From Pseudorasbora parva (Eukaryota; Chordata; Actinopteri; Cypriniformes; Gobionidae): DNA of 64,000 nucleotides. A model generated the notes under the pieces. That model did no database searches. It was not told where the DNA came from and saw only the letters and a program-made list of their open reading frames with translations. Position numbers and translations under genes: made by a program. Shown piece after piece: positions 47,060 to 58,913 of this stretch (positions are counted from its first letter, which is position 1; every line of letters begins with the position of its first letter). The stretch is from positions 49,138,925-49,202,924 of the forward strand of contig NC_090178.1 of NCBI RefSeq assembly GCF_024679245.1. The letters are read 5' to 3'.

Positions 47060-48640
47060 ATCATGCTAATCGCATTTGGTATGAAGCTGCTCTTATATCT
47101 TTTCGTTCTACACCTTTATACCTCCTCGCAGACGGCAATAACTGAAGCTCACTGTGCAGGGGGTGAGAGTCGTCATCTAAGACTGAGAAGGCCATCCTTT
47201 ATAACCGTTTGGTATACAGGGATGCCACTCCTGGTTTAGACTCACCTATCAAATGGCCAGACCATTTTACTATCATGTCTAACTGATTTTTTGCCTTTAA
47301 AGATATATGACCATACCATACTACAGTGGAGAAGGACAACACAGATTCAATAAAAGCATGATAAAACATTTTCATTATTGTTCGGTCAAGATTAAACACG
47401 GATAATTTCCTTAGGCAATACAAACGCTGGTGCCCCTTTTTGCAAAGAGCCTCAGAGTTCTTTTCAAAATTTAGTTTCTCATCAATAATAGTTCCAAGGT
47501 ATTTGTATGATTGTACATACTCTATTGTTTGGCCTTTAATTGAGGTAGGTTCAGTTGGATGAGTACTTTTCCTAAAATCAATGATCATATCCTTGGTCTT
47601 TGATATATTAAGCTGTAAGTAAGATTCCTCACACCAGTTGACAAAGTCCTCAAAAATTGGGCCATGTGAGGTCTCATTCTCCTTAAGTGAACTCAGAATA
47701 ACTGAGTCATCCGCATCCTTTATGATAATTCTGTTATCATACATGCTTTGACACATATTTGTATATAAGATAAATAAGTGGAGACAGCACACATCCTTGA
47801 GGAGACCCTGTAGAGGAACTCCTCTGTTCAGATAAGACACTGACTCTCTGAGTTCTGTTAATTAAGAAATCCAAAATCCAACCCATCAAATTTTTGCTTA
47901 ACACAAACTGATCTAAAAGCCTCTTGATTAAAATCTGTGGTTGAATTGTATTAAAAGCTGAAGAAAAATCAACAAATAAAAGTCTAGCATGTGTCCTCTG
48001 GCCATCCAAATGTCCTAATAGCAAATTTAGCATTGTGACTGTAGCGTCATGTACTCCTCTGTGAGGTCTAGATGCAAACTGGTCCAATTTATGTTCGGTC
48101 ACCCTTTGGATCTCAGACCGCACTAATTTCTCAAAGATTTTCAATCAAACGGAAGTCAAAGCAACCGGCCTGAAATCATTAATCATCTTAGGACCACTGC
48201 ATTTAGGGACTGGGATGACCACCGCATCCTTCCAGAGGATCGGTACATGTTGTATCTTCAGAGACTTATTATAAATCTCATGAAATACAGGGCTCAGTTC
48301 TTTTGCACATTAATTTAATAGTCTGCCACAGATGCTATCAGGACCTGGGCTTTTATTTGCCTTTACAAGTCTAAAGGCTTTTTCAACCTCCTGAAGGTCG
48401 ATGTTAAAATGCTGATCATCCATTAATTTAAAATTCCACTCCTGGATTTCTTTACTGAAGTCCAAATTGTCAAAACGACAGTAAAAGTAGTTTAGTGCAT
48501 TTGCCAGTTCAAAATCAGAATTAAAACCATTTAAAGTAACCTGATTGCTGCAGGTTGAGTTCTGAAGGCCTACTATTGTTTTCATATTGCCCATGCCAGG
48601 ATTTTTGGATGCCATCTTATTTTCTAATTTTTCCTTATAG
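47060..48640 (-). pseudogene. LINE reverse transcriptase remnant
   Basis: On the minus strand the pieces read, in order, KANKSPGPDS (48310-48615), HARLLFVDFSSAFNTIQP and TGSPQGCVLSPL (47737-48144), then DADDSVILS, LQLNISKTKDMIIDFRK and SYKYLGTIID (47199-47840), and RRYKGVERKD near 47070-47140. These are RT motifs in correct order, with ADD as the catalytic pair; the preceding Tyr of the usual YADD is replaced by Asp in the visible frame. It needs at least one frameshift (near 47780) and passes a stop between 48150 and 48310. The endonuclease domain is missing. Group within the L2/CR1/Rex1-like non-LTR elements is not resolved. Confidence 0.85.
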
Positions 48641-48756
48641 CTTTGTTTAGCTTTAAGGATTTAAGGATATACGTCACGTCCATATACATAAAGGAGTCTG
48701 GGGATCTTTTATGGCCTTTACTTACAGCAGCTGGAATCATTAAACTTCTCATTTTG

Positions 48757-49410
48757 ATGGCGGCTCGTAATGCAGAAAATTCAAAACGGCAGTCATTGGT
48801 TTGGTACTGCAGTACAACTTCAAAATATTGGAGGAATGTTGTCCCATTCTTGTCTAATACAGGCTTCTAGTTGCTGAACAGTCTTAGGTCTTCTTTGTCT
48901 CATCTTACTCTTTATGATGCACCAAATGTTTTCTACTGGTGAAAGATCTGGACTGCAGGCTGGTCATTTCAGTGCCGGATCCTTCTTCTACGCAGCACAG
49001 ATGTTGTAACTGATGCAGTGTGTGGTCTGGCATTATCATGTTGGAAAATGAAAAGTCTTCCCTGAAAGAGACTGGATGGAGCATATGTTGTTCTAGAACT
49101 TGGATATACCTTTCAGCACTGATGGCGCCTTTCCAGATGTATAAAAGCTGGCCATGCCACACACACTCATGAACCCCATACCATCAGAGATGCAACTGAG
49201 CGCTGATAACATCTTGGGTTGTCCTTGTCCTCTTTAGTCCGGATGACGTGGGGTCCGAAGTTCTCTGAACAACAGAACAGTTTTCCACTTTTCCACAGTC
49301 CATTTTAAATTAGCCCTGGCCCAGAGAAAACACCTGCGCTTCTGGATCATGTTTAGATATGGCTTATTTTTGACCTATAGAGTTTTAGCTCCTACGTCGA
49401 GAAAAAAAAT
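48757..49410 (-). pseudogene. Tc1/mariner-type transposase remnant, C-terminal half
   Basis: Minus-strand segments read HIWKGAISAERYIQVLEQHM-like sequence (frame 48905-49162 has YIWKGAISAERYIQVLEQHM), then PACSPDLSPVENIW and RQRRPKTVQQLEACIRQEW near 48830-48960. This gives the catalytic Glu region and C-terminus of a DDE transposase. 49290-49400 matches, in inverse, the KPYLNMIQKRRRFLWAKA segment of the remnant at 1345-1880, so the two are the same family. Multiple frameshifts; dead. Confidence 0.8.
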
Positions 49411-50569
49411 CTGAGCAGCTCGTTTTTTCCCATGCCTCCAGAGAAGGACCAAAACAATAATGGGTCATCCTTTTCATGTTTTCTGGGTTGATAGAAGCAC
49501 CAGGACCTGATTATAACTCTTAAACATGGAAAGAGTCAGATTTCTGTCAGAATCAGAATCATGATATCTCCAATATCATTCAATACGTTTAAAGTAAAGC
49601 CCAATGCGAACGATTGTCATTGTGACGCCAGCTAAATAGGTTAAATTTCTACTTTTTATATTCTACTTACCTAGGTCTGTACATGTTACACTTCTTAAGA
49701 ATGAGGCGGTGCTCTTCCTTTCTGCAACACATTTATTTTCTGTATGAAAATATGAAAACGACAGGTTAGATCAGCGGCACTCTCCGTAGCGTGTACACTC
49801 AACTCATTACAAACTGAGCGGTCTTTCACTCTACTAACATCAGTTTCCTTAACCAAGTATCAAAGATAATGTCTCAAAGTGCAAGCATTTATGCATATTC
49901 ATGACACTGACTGAAAACACTATCCACGATCCTTCAAAAGTTACCTTCTCTAAACCCATGAACACTGTAACACAAACCTAAACATGTTCAATACTCACTT
50001 TACACTTTGCAGAGGTAAGTATTAGATAACTATAAAGTCTCACATTGCACTGTTAACATAAATACAGGTGAGTAATGGACAAGCTCTATTCTCATAAATA
50101 GTGAAACTCACCATTCTGCCATGAACGTGAGATATATAACCAATCGGAGGAGAGCCCTTATACACAAATCCGCCGCAAACTTTATGGGCGACGCCATCTT
50201 GCCTGCCGCCATTACTGCGTGCCCGCGAAGTGCGTGACGGTGCGACACTTGCCGGTGTCCTCTAATGACATTTCAATAAAAGCGGATCCTGCACATTAAA
50301 TAAAATGTCTGGTGAAAGGGAACATTGGGTAGATGATGTCAGGCATTGGCCAAATCTTACAGAAAGGTAATTTATTGACAACAGGATGTATTAATGTATA
50401 AATGTGTCTGCCAAATGTAATGTAATTAAGACAGCAATAAAACTGAACACTGTCATTGTGAGCTGTGTTGCTAATATTAGGGCCCTGCTTTCCGTGATCA
50501 CGGAATTGTTTTACACAAACACGTTTTAAGAACATGAAATAACGAACAGTCATGAGGACTCATGCTGCA
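49411..50569. other. Non-coding stretch with old repeats
   Basis: 49738-49792 (ACAGGTTAGATCAGC, CTCTCCGTAGCGTG) is the inverse of about 55197-55252 (CACGCTACGGAGAG, GCTGATCTAACCTGT), showing one dispersed family in both places. No gene is seen. Confidence 0.5.
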
Positions 50570-51165
50570 CTTAGAGCAGCGCGCGGCAGTAATGCACGAC
50601 GCGCTGTAAATGATAAAGGATCAAATGAACGTAAAGAAAACCACTTAAAAACAGAAAATAAATAAAACATACGTGCCTGTTACAAAGGGACTTTAAGTCA
50701 CAATTACACAAATGTAACTTTGTAGTTTTCTCTATTGTTACTGACATATTATGGTAGGAGTCCACTGCCTGAAAACCTCACGACACTGTGATTCATACGC
50801 AGCGGCTGATCCGTGATGTAGGATGCAGTATCTGGCCAATCCATCCCGAACTCATGCCCTTAGGTTCTGACGCTCATCGCATGCCAGATGATTAATAAAA
50901 TAATCTTATGCCTGTAGGAACATTGCTACAACTGGTCGTGGCTATTTACTGCAGCTAATATATGCACGAGCACATCGGTAGGTCACGCAAGTTTACGTGC
51001 TGATTTAATAAGGCCATATTTTTTGTAACTGATCGTTTCATATTTGTCTAATTTTGACTAAGTCCCTTTGTAATGGACAGGTATGTTTTAATTATTCTCT
51101 GTCTTTAAGTGGTTTTCTTTACGTTCATCACAGCGCGCCGTGCAGTACTGCCGCGCGCTGCTGTT
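50570..51165. repeat. Inverted-repeat element with ~110-bp arms
   Basis: CAGCGCGCGGCAGTA, then GAACGTAAAGAAAACCACTT, then GTTACAAAGGGACTTTA on the left recurs in inverse on the right (CTAAGTCCCTTTGTAATGG, AAGTGGTTTTCTTTACGTTC, CTGCCGCGCGCTGCTG). The 480-bp centre has no coding signal. Probably a non-autonomous DNA element. Confidence 0.85.
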
Positions 51166-52006
51166 TCTTTCTTTATTAATTAATTAATTTTATTATTATT
51201 GAAAGTATCAAGATTTACAAACAAATATCGTTGCATAAAATCAACTTCTTCGAAATAGGATACAGAAAAGATATAGCCTGAGGGAGCAGCTCTTAATACA
51301 AACGGGAAAAAATAATAGTATGCATTCGTAACAAAAATAAAAATAATTGATAAGGGAAAAAAGGTAGGCTATTATAACATGACATGAGGGGAGAATCAGT
51401 CATTGTTAAGCTATTAACCTCATTTGAGAAGTGTTTTAGTGTACGCACTGCTGTAAGTCCTTAGCAGCAAGGCACGCAGTAATGGTGGCGATGCTTTACT
51501 TCCGTGTTTCGCTGGATTTGTGTATAGCCAATCAATAGAGGGAATGCATCGACGTCACTTTCCCGCCGTAACACGCCCCCTCAGCCGGGGCTGAGAGGCA
51601 GAAGAGCTGCTGCGTGACTGGAGTTAATGGAGGACAACACGAGTAGAGCAAACCATCCTTACAACTTACCAAAGAGTCAGTGATCCATGGATAATGATAT
51701 GCAGCCAGGAATCGTGTTTTCCTGACATTTTTAGGAGCCTCCTTGCGACAAGAACATTTATAACTGTCATTCATCACATTTTTCAAGTGAATCCCGCATG
51801 TATATGTGGATGGGTCCGTGTTTTGAAGCGTGTAGTGGTGGTAATATACTTTATAATCACTAAAAGCTGCCACTCATTCAATAAACGCAATCTCACAAAG
51901 TTCCGCAGTGACGTTGGTATACGAGAGAGCTTTTTTTGACCTTTGACGCAAAACGTCTCTCTCAATCGGACATAGTAAAATACGATGTCAAACGACACAG
52001 ACTCAA
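51166..52006. other. Non-coding stretch, no gene recognised
   Basis: No coding exon, tandem repeat or element ends identified. The 113-codon minus-strand frame at 51532-51873 has no motif. Confidence 0.4.
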
Positions 52007-52361
52007 ACTGCAAAAAAATGTTTTTCTTAGTATTTTCGTATTACGCTTGTTTCTAGCCAAAATATAAATAAAAAATATCAAACAAAAGTAATTGTCTTGT
52101 TTTGAGAACAAATACCTCTATTTAAAGATTTTTTGCTTAAAATAGGACAAATAATCTGCCAATGGGGTGAGAAAAATAATATTAATTCAAGCAGAAAACA
52201 AGATTATTTTTCTCACCATTGACAGATTATTTTGCTTAATTTTGAGTGATTTTTTCCCCCCAAAACAAGACAATATTTTTTACATGTCTAGTAAATGTTT
52301 CTTAATTTAAGAATTGTTAGATATTTAGACTTAAAACAAGACAAAAATACTAAATAAGAAA

Positions 52362-52401
<40 letters not shown>

Positions 52402-52406
52402 GCAGT
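52007..52406. repeat. MITE with ACTGCAAAAAA ends
   Basis: Left ACTGCAAAAAAATG and right TTTTTTTGCAGT are inverse, and internal segments (CTTGTTTTGAGAACAAAT / AAAACAAGACAATATTTT, TTTTTCTCACC / GGTGAGAAAAATAA) are self-complementary. An AT dinucleotide run and a T run lie just inside the right end. Confidence 0.75.
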
Positions 52407-53097
52407 GCAGACTTTATACTAACATGGAAGTTCACCATCCTTCCCCTCCTTCTCATTCCGTGAACCTCTAGAGTTCACTTTACTTTTAGTTTAACTTTAA
52501 CTTAACTATTTATTTATTTTTCTGTTCCTGTGGTGTTGAGCAACAACAAATTGTGCTAATCCTATAATTTGATATTACAGTTTTTCTCGATTGCTTAAAC
52601 ACTATAACCAGGCTTTTGAACTAAAATTTCAAAACCATAACGTCATTTATCAAAAAGCACACCCATTTCACTAAACTATAAACACTATTCCCTGTTTTGA
52701 CACATGAGTCAGATTTGTTGAACTGTCACTGCAAAACTCTACACACAAATCCCTTAATTTCTCATTGCCTAGACCATGTGGTCATTTAGAAAGCACTAGC
52801 ATTCAATATTGTTCACTCAAGTCAGCATAGTTTCAGCTCAATTAGCACACAATTACCCAGGTGAAAACACTAAGAGTCAAAATTTAACACACATCAATCA
52901 GAACTTTCAAGATACATAAAAGTGCCAGAGTCAGTTCATTTGAGCTTTGGAACAATGGATCCACAAAGAAATGAAGGAAGAGGTCGAGGAGGGAGAGGAA
53001 GAGGACGTGGGTGGTGAAGGAGGAGGAAAAGGACATGGTGAAGGAGGAGGGAGAGGAAGAGGACGTGGTGAAGGAGGAGGAAGAGGAAGAGGATGTG

Positions 53098-53180
53098 GTG
53101 GTGGAGGAGGAGGAGGAGGAGGAGGAGGAGGAGGAGGAGGAGGAGGAGGAGGAGGAGGAGGAGGAGGAGGAGGAGGAGGA
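53098..53180 (+). repeat. (GGA)n microsatellite inside transposase head
   Basis: About 27 GGA units in direct continuation of GGAAGAGG-type codons for the Gly/Arg-rich transposase N-terminus. Confidence 0.95.
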
Positions 53181-53272
53181 AGACAAGCAGTCTCGGATGA
53201 AATTAGAGCCAGTTTAGTTGATCATACGAGAGAAGTGCCAATCATATGCATATTCCACATTTTATCATAAGT

Positions 53273-53376
53273 GTGGGGACATGCACTGGTCTTGGTCTTG
53301 ACTCGGTCTCGGCCCTTCAAAGTCTTGGTCTTGTCTTGGTCTCGGTTTAGGTGGTCTTGACTACAACACTAGTGGA
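53273..53376 (+). repeat. GGTCTTG-rich repeat inserted in transposon
   Basis: CACTGGTCTTGGTCTTGACT, then GGTGGTCTTGACTACAACAC closely matches the end of 690-830. It interrupts the transposase remnant between its HTH start and its C-terminal tail. Confidence 0.65.
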
Positions 53377-53984
53377 AAGTGTATGATCGAGAACCTTATA
53401 TGCTTGTTCACCTCGTCCAAGCCATGTGTCAGTAGATGCGTGCCAGGGGTGGATCAGGCATGCAAGAGGATTTTACCCCCGCTGCCAGGCTAGGGCTAAT
53501 ATAGCCTGTGATGTGGATGAGATTCTCTGGCCTGACCCAGACCAAAGACGGGAGGCTGAGGCGGAATCCAATTTTTGTTTTTATTTGTTTTTGTTTTTTT
53601 TTGTACTGTGTAGTATGAATGAATGAATAAAATGTGCCAATGTATCCATTGGTTGTGTCTTTTGTTCATCATGTGAAAAGGTTTGTGAGGAGGGGAACCA
53701 CAAGTAACATAACTTACCAGTTTTGGAAATGTTGTTTTGAATTTATTGCACCAGTGTGTTAGACTATGTTGTAGTGTGTGTGATTTTGAGGGCTTGTGTG
53801 TCTTGTCTGAGGGCAAAGTTTGGTTTTTCAGCAAGAGTGAATGGTTTTGAGTGTAGAGCTTCATTTTGACCTGAAAATAGGTTGTTTGGGAAACTGGGTG
53901 AGACGTTATGGATTTGTGTTTATAGTTTTGAGAATATGAGGCATAGTTTCAAGAAATGTGTTTAAGCAATCGAGAAAAACTGTA

Positions 53985-56336
53985 TAATTTATTTAAAGTG
54001 AATACATTGTAATGAAAAATAAGTAAAGTAAAATAGTTAAAGTAAATCGTAAGTGGAAGTGCATCTGTCAATTCATTGAATGTTCAAAATATTATGTCAA
54101 AAATACACATTGGTTGGCCTATTCATGAGCATACATCAGCAATTAGTCTACACATGTTTAGGGGAATAGGGAATTATTAATATACCTATAATATATATGT
54201 GCTATGTGCTAGAAATGGGTAAACCACTATCTGCCCGTCTGCCCGTGGGGTGGCAGTGTCCCACATTGTCCCTCAGAAACATACCCTTTGTCCCCCCTTG
54301 AGCTTATTAGCAGGTGGTCACCCTACGCTATTATCAAGTCCGTCTCGAGCTCAGAACAGCGATGTCTATGCGGTCCGTGGACAAGCCTCCCCCTACCCCC
54401 CTTCTGGCCCCGGGCCTGGTTTTGTGTGTTTTTTCGCTGCATTCGCGCTGTAAACCAGTGCTACCTCTCAGTCTTTCTGCCACTCAGCGGGGCGTAATCA
54501 CAGTCACTCCAGCTGACGATGACGTCACGTGCATTCCCTCTATAGACGAAAAAGGCGGTACCTTCCCCTACCATCCTGGGGAAAAAAATATCGCGGGCGG
54601 GGCGCAGTGTCTTGACGACATCTCATTCTCAATATGCACGTGTTGCGCGTTGTTGTCACGGCGACATAAACAAATTTCCGCATGCAGGAAGACGGATGTT
54701 GGGTAATATTTTACTTTTATTTTAATCACAAAAACAAACCATTGCATCAAGTTAAACAGGCCCATTGGCTACTTGCATAATAAGCAGTTTTAAATTTAAA
54801 AGGTTCAATGCCTTATCGAGCTGACGTGATCGAGCCCGAACCCGAACCCGAACGTCATTTCTAAATATCTGTCCGAACCCGGCCCGACCCGTCGGAACCC
54901 GTCGGGCTCGGGTCGGGTATCCATCCTCTAGTTGTGTGACGTGTGCGCACCGAAAAACTCTGGTCATGTGGATGTCTGATGCTGTCGTTTTTCTAATGCT
55001 CACAACAGTGTAAACAATAACATGATGTATAATAATAGCAATTAGAAACAAACAAGAATAACATACAAGAGATGTGCGTTCTCGCGTGTTTCAGATGAAA
55101 CATGCATGAGAACGCCATGAAAGCTTGAAGCGTCTCATGCACGCGCTGGTGACAGGCAAGCTTTCATGATGTTCTCATGCACGTTTCACGTCTCATGCAC
55201 GCTACGGAGAGGGCTGCTGATCTAACCTGTCGTTTTCATATTTTCATACAGGTAAGCTGCCGAAAATTAACCTTCTAGTAATACACAACAGTATTGTGTG
55301 CTTATAAAACTGTAGTTCGTGAAAGAAATATTGAGATGAGAAATGTTATGGTGGTTATGAGTTTTTGCACCTATAATGGCGGACGATCGTATTTACAACT
55401 CGTATTTGTAACTTTCAGCATGAGTAAAAATGAGTAGTAAGAGTTTAAAAATACCATGATCCACACTAAAATCTGAGACAAGTGAGAGATTATGTAATGG
55501 ATTGATGTTTAAGAGCCTGAAATGGTCATGTGCAGTGTTAAAAGAAGTGAAGCTAAAACGCGTGAACAGGCCTCACCCCGCTCACGTGTTTACTTAATTT
55601 AGTGTCATCCCGTCAGCCATTAACGGTAAAAAGAACATATCATGGTGCACTATTAATAAGAAATCAGACTCAGGAATCAGACTTCGTGTTAAAATGATTG
55701 TATTATCCATTTGTTGATGATGTAATGTTAAAATATAGAAACTGATATTGGCTTAAAACCGTGATTTAATTAATAAAAGAGAATAAAGAGAATAAAGATA
55801 TAAGACTCTAAGAGTCTGGGAATCAACGTTACTGCGCGTTGCATTCTGGGCAGTCGCCGCCATGATTTAGGTCACGCTCAGGAGCGTACAATGATAACAA
55901 ATACGAATCACTAGAGAAAAATGACTGTATTCGCGTTTTTTAAGAACTGCTTGCACTCACTTGGTATGAATGTACTAATATTTGAATCTCCACTCAGTCA
56001 TAATGCCAGGACATTGCACATATTCATCTCATTTCATACAATCAGAAATCATATGGCCGTCTATCGCACCACACACAGGACTACACATTGATTTCTCTTT
56101 CGCAGTTTTTTTTATATAGCCTTACGAAAAGGTCTGTATCTGATATTTAAAATAATATCCCTTGATCTCAGCCATTGGGTCATTTGTTTAATTAACATAT
56201 ATCATATCGCAATTCCATAGCGTAACGTAATCATAAGGGATAACATGAGAGTATGGCCTGTAATGCAGCTTTGAAATGATTTGAATTGTGAACGCAACTT
56301 TAGCCTAAGTTACAGTACTAAACAGTTTTACTGGAC
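53985..56336. other. Non-coding stretch, no gene recognised
   Basis: GC-richer patches at 54270-54620 and 54820-54930 (CGAACCCGAACCCGAAC and its complement, a small local inverted repeat) are the only structure noticed. 55197-55252 is the inverse of 49738-49792. Frames of 65-130 codons have no recognisable motif. Confidence 0.4.
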
Positions 56337-56340
56337 TTAA

Positions 56341-56980
56341 AGGTGCACTATGGAGCTTTCCGTCCACTAGAGGGCGCCTATTCAAAACAAATCGTAGTTT
56401 GATGACGCAAAGTGTGAGCGCAGCATCTTGGGAGATGTGGTCTTCTCATCACAGCCGGTGGAAAATAGGACTCGGCCACTAAAGCAGAGCAGGACCGAGT
56501 GTTATGGACCTGAGCACAGCTGCTGGAGCGATTGTTGAACAAATACCCGCCTCGCGAATACAGGGACTTTTATTATGAAGGGACGGGACACATTCGCCGG
56601 GCGCCTGCACAGATCCGCTCTTCCGGTTATGATTATGAGGTAATGCAGCTCTGTTTATCATATTAGATACATTTAAGTGTGTTCAAAACGAGGTTATGAC
56701 GTTACTCCGTGCGTTCAGTTGTTCACACTGCTAAGAGTAAAGCGCTCCTGCCAAATAAAAGCCGAAACCGAGGGTAGCGCAGATATGACGCAATTGACAG
56801 GCGACTCGCTCAAACGCAATGCTGAAACGTCCCTGTCCTCAGTTAAAATAGCAATTTTCTCACAATTTACAAATAGTTGGAAACTTCTGGGATATTGTAG
56901 GTACTCAACTGAACAAAATATATAACACCGGCCTAGTGGTTTTTGGATATTTTACTGCAAAAATACTACATAGTGCACCT
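56341..56980. mobile_element. Non-autonomous TTAA-type element
   Basis: AGGTGCACTATGGAGCTTT at the left and its inverse CATAGTGCACCT at the right, with exact TTAA on both sides (56337-56340, 56981-56984). It has no THAP or DDE coding sequence. piggyBac or Kolobok derivation is possible. Confidence 0.8.
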
Positions 56981-56984
56981 TTAA

Positions 56985-57714
56985 AAGGTGCTAGTACAAG
57001 AGTCCTTCTACTGAGAGAAGCAATGAAGAATTTCCAGATGTGTTTACATTATTTATGACGTAACGTTACGCATATGCGGTTCAGAAATCATAAATCTGTA
57101 ATATATCGGTTATGAATAATAAATAAACACAAATTATAAAGACACATTTTGGGTAAGCTGTTTATTTTCATTGAGGTTTATTTTCACCTTCACCTGTTGT
57201 TTCCAAGCTGGTAAACTGAAAAAATGCGCGTCATTGAGGGTCCCCCCCCCCCCCCCCACGCAGTTCACGAGAGCGGCTATAGCAGTCCATAACACAGCAA
57301 GCGTACACCATTAGAATGTGTTTTTAACTATCTAACACAAGTTTTTACGTCTACCTCCACTACTACACATTCGCTATGTAGTGTCTGTGTCCTAAAGTCC
57401 ACGAATGAGACCCAATTATGGCAGTTAATGACACAACACGCGTTCACCATTGTAACTTTTTTTTAGCTAAACTAGTTCTACTTTTAGAACTAAAAGCGTC
57501 AATTTCCTATACAACACAGTATCGACAGCGGCCTCCGTGACCTAAAGTCCCAAAATGCATTGCGTTGCTTACGTCACGATCCCAGACTCTATAGCTAGTT
57601 GACTGTCATTTTCCTCTAACGTTACATGTACGTACTGAGCATTTAGTCTACTTAAGGCTGGACTTAAAGCACCAGCGCACACAAGCGTTCCTTTTTATTA
57701 GTTAAATTCATTTA
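56985..57714. other. Non-coding stretch with a C run
   Basis: C run at 57242-57257. No gene or repeat is recognised. GAAAT at 57715-57719 is the left target duplication of the retrotransposon that follows. Confidence 0.45.
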
Positions 57715-57719
57715 GAAAT

Positions 57720-58091
57720 TGTGGCAAGGGGGGCGTGGTTCAGCGAGGTCTGCAGCGGGAGAGAGAGCCGCGGGACGAGCGGTAAGTGAGTGGGTTGGAC
57801 GCAGATTAATAAAACCTGTCTCTTGTTCCAGTAATGAGCGCGGAGAGGGGATAAAACGCCAGCGGAACCAGAGAACAGGGAGAGAGAGAGTCGGACTGTT
57901 GATGCGACACACAAGAGACTGAGTTTGACCCGGAAGCCGGAAGTGCTGTGAACCGGAAGTGATTATTGTTCATGAGTTTGACTGAAGGCACACGCCTGAG
58001 TGTGTTATTTACTTTGCTATAATAAAGAGAGCATCAACAGTCCAGCCGACCCCCGTGTCCTCTTTCTTCCTTCTATACGAACTTTGCTACA
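57720..58091 (+). repeat. 5' LTR
   Basis: Begins TGTGGCAAGG, ends TTTGCTACA (TG...CA). Contains AATAAA at 58021-58026 as a probable polyadenylation signal, TATA-like GATAAAACG near 57850, and three GGAA cores at 57929-57961. Identical to the 3' LTR at all but two positions that I could see. Confidence 0.95.
57929..57961 (+). promoter_or_regulatory. Three clustered ETS-type sites in the LTR
   Basis: CCCGGAAG, CCGGAAGTG and ACCGGAAGTG lie within 33 bp; the last two are textbook ETS-family consensus sites. The 3' LTR carries the same cluster at 62678-62710. Binding is an inference from motif only. Confidence 0.5.
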
Positions 58092-58092
58092 C

Positions 58093-58110
58093 TGGAGCCG
58101 AAACCCGGGA
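58093..58110 (+). promoter_or_regulatory. Primer-binding site
   Basis: TGGAGCCGAAACCCGGGA starts one base after the 5' LTR. TGG pairs with the CCA end of a tRNA. I do not assign the tRNA species. Confidence 0.7.
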
Positions 58111-58134
58111 AGGAAGTAGGACCGAGCCGCCGCC

Positions 58135-58881
58135 ATGCAGACACCCTCCGCCACGCCATTTGCGGACATTATCAACTCCCTCGCGGTCCTCCACCAAGAC
58201 CAACATCAGGCAATGCTGGACCTTCGGGCGGACCAGGAGCGCCGCTTTGCGGCGATAGTCCAAGGCCAGCAAGAGGACCGCGAGCGGTTCCGGAGCTGGA
58301 TGGATCGGGAGGTTCGCGCCGAGGCCGCCGGGCTGGCCAACGCACCGGTTCACGTGCCCCTCCATAAAATGGGGCCGGAAGACGACCCGGAGGCCTTCAT
58401 AGATCTATTTCAGAAGGCCGCGGAGGCCTGCGGGTGGCCTCGGGCACAGTGGCCGGTGCGCCTCATACCGCTACTATCAGGAGAAGCCCAGGCGGCCGCG
58501 CAACAACTACCGGTCGCGAACCTCCTGAAGTATGACGATCTAAAGAGGGCCATCCTTCAGCGGGTCGGCCGGACCCCGGAACAACACAGGCAGCGGTTCC
58601 GTTCCATGGAGTGGGGTGAGGCCGGCCGACCCTTCGCAATGGCCCAACAGCTCCGGGACGCGTGCCGCAGATGGCTCTTGGCCGGCGGAAGTGACGTGGA
58701 CCATATTGTCGATCTGGTGGTGCTGGAGCAGTTTATCGCTCGGCTCCCAAGGAAGACCGCCGAGTGGGTCCAGTGCCACCGGCCCACGTCGCTGGAGACG
58801 GCCATCAACTTGGCGGAGGACCACCTGGTGGCGTGCCCGGGGGTCGGCGAGCCCCCGTTAACCTCTCCCCCTCTCTCTCGC

Positions 58882-58913
<32 letters not shown>

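Larger units (their letters stand above)
52955..53572 (+). pseudogene. Transposase remnant with central deletion
   Basis: Starts MDPQRNEGRGRGGRGRGRG, a Gly/Arg-rich head, then is thrown out of frame by expansion of GGA repeats. AVSDEIRASLVDH at 53190-53228 is the beginning of the HTH region. After an insertion and large deletion, DACQGWIRHARGFYPRC and IACDVDEILWPDPDQR (53436-53550) form the C-terminal tail known from this fish transposase family. No catalytic residues remain. Confidence 0.75.
52578..53982 (+). mobile_element. Decayed IS630/Tc1-superfamily element (DDE_3-like)
   Basis: CAGTTTTTCTCGATTGCTTA at 52578 is the inverse of TAAGCAATCGAGAAAAACTG ending 53982, and TA flanks both ends, so this is a bounded Tc1/mariner-superfamily insertion. 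The interior has only the start and the end of its transposase and an inserted dispersed repeat. Confidence 0.85.

Noticed and set aside
52884..53270. Poly-Ser, poly-Glu and poly-Gly frames
   Set aside because: Products of the GGA microsatellite, not proteins.
58764..58857. ATG at 58764 as the start of pol
   Set aside because: It lies inside gag in another frame, and the residues up to the CT repeat have no pol-like features.
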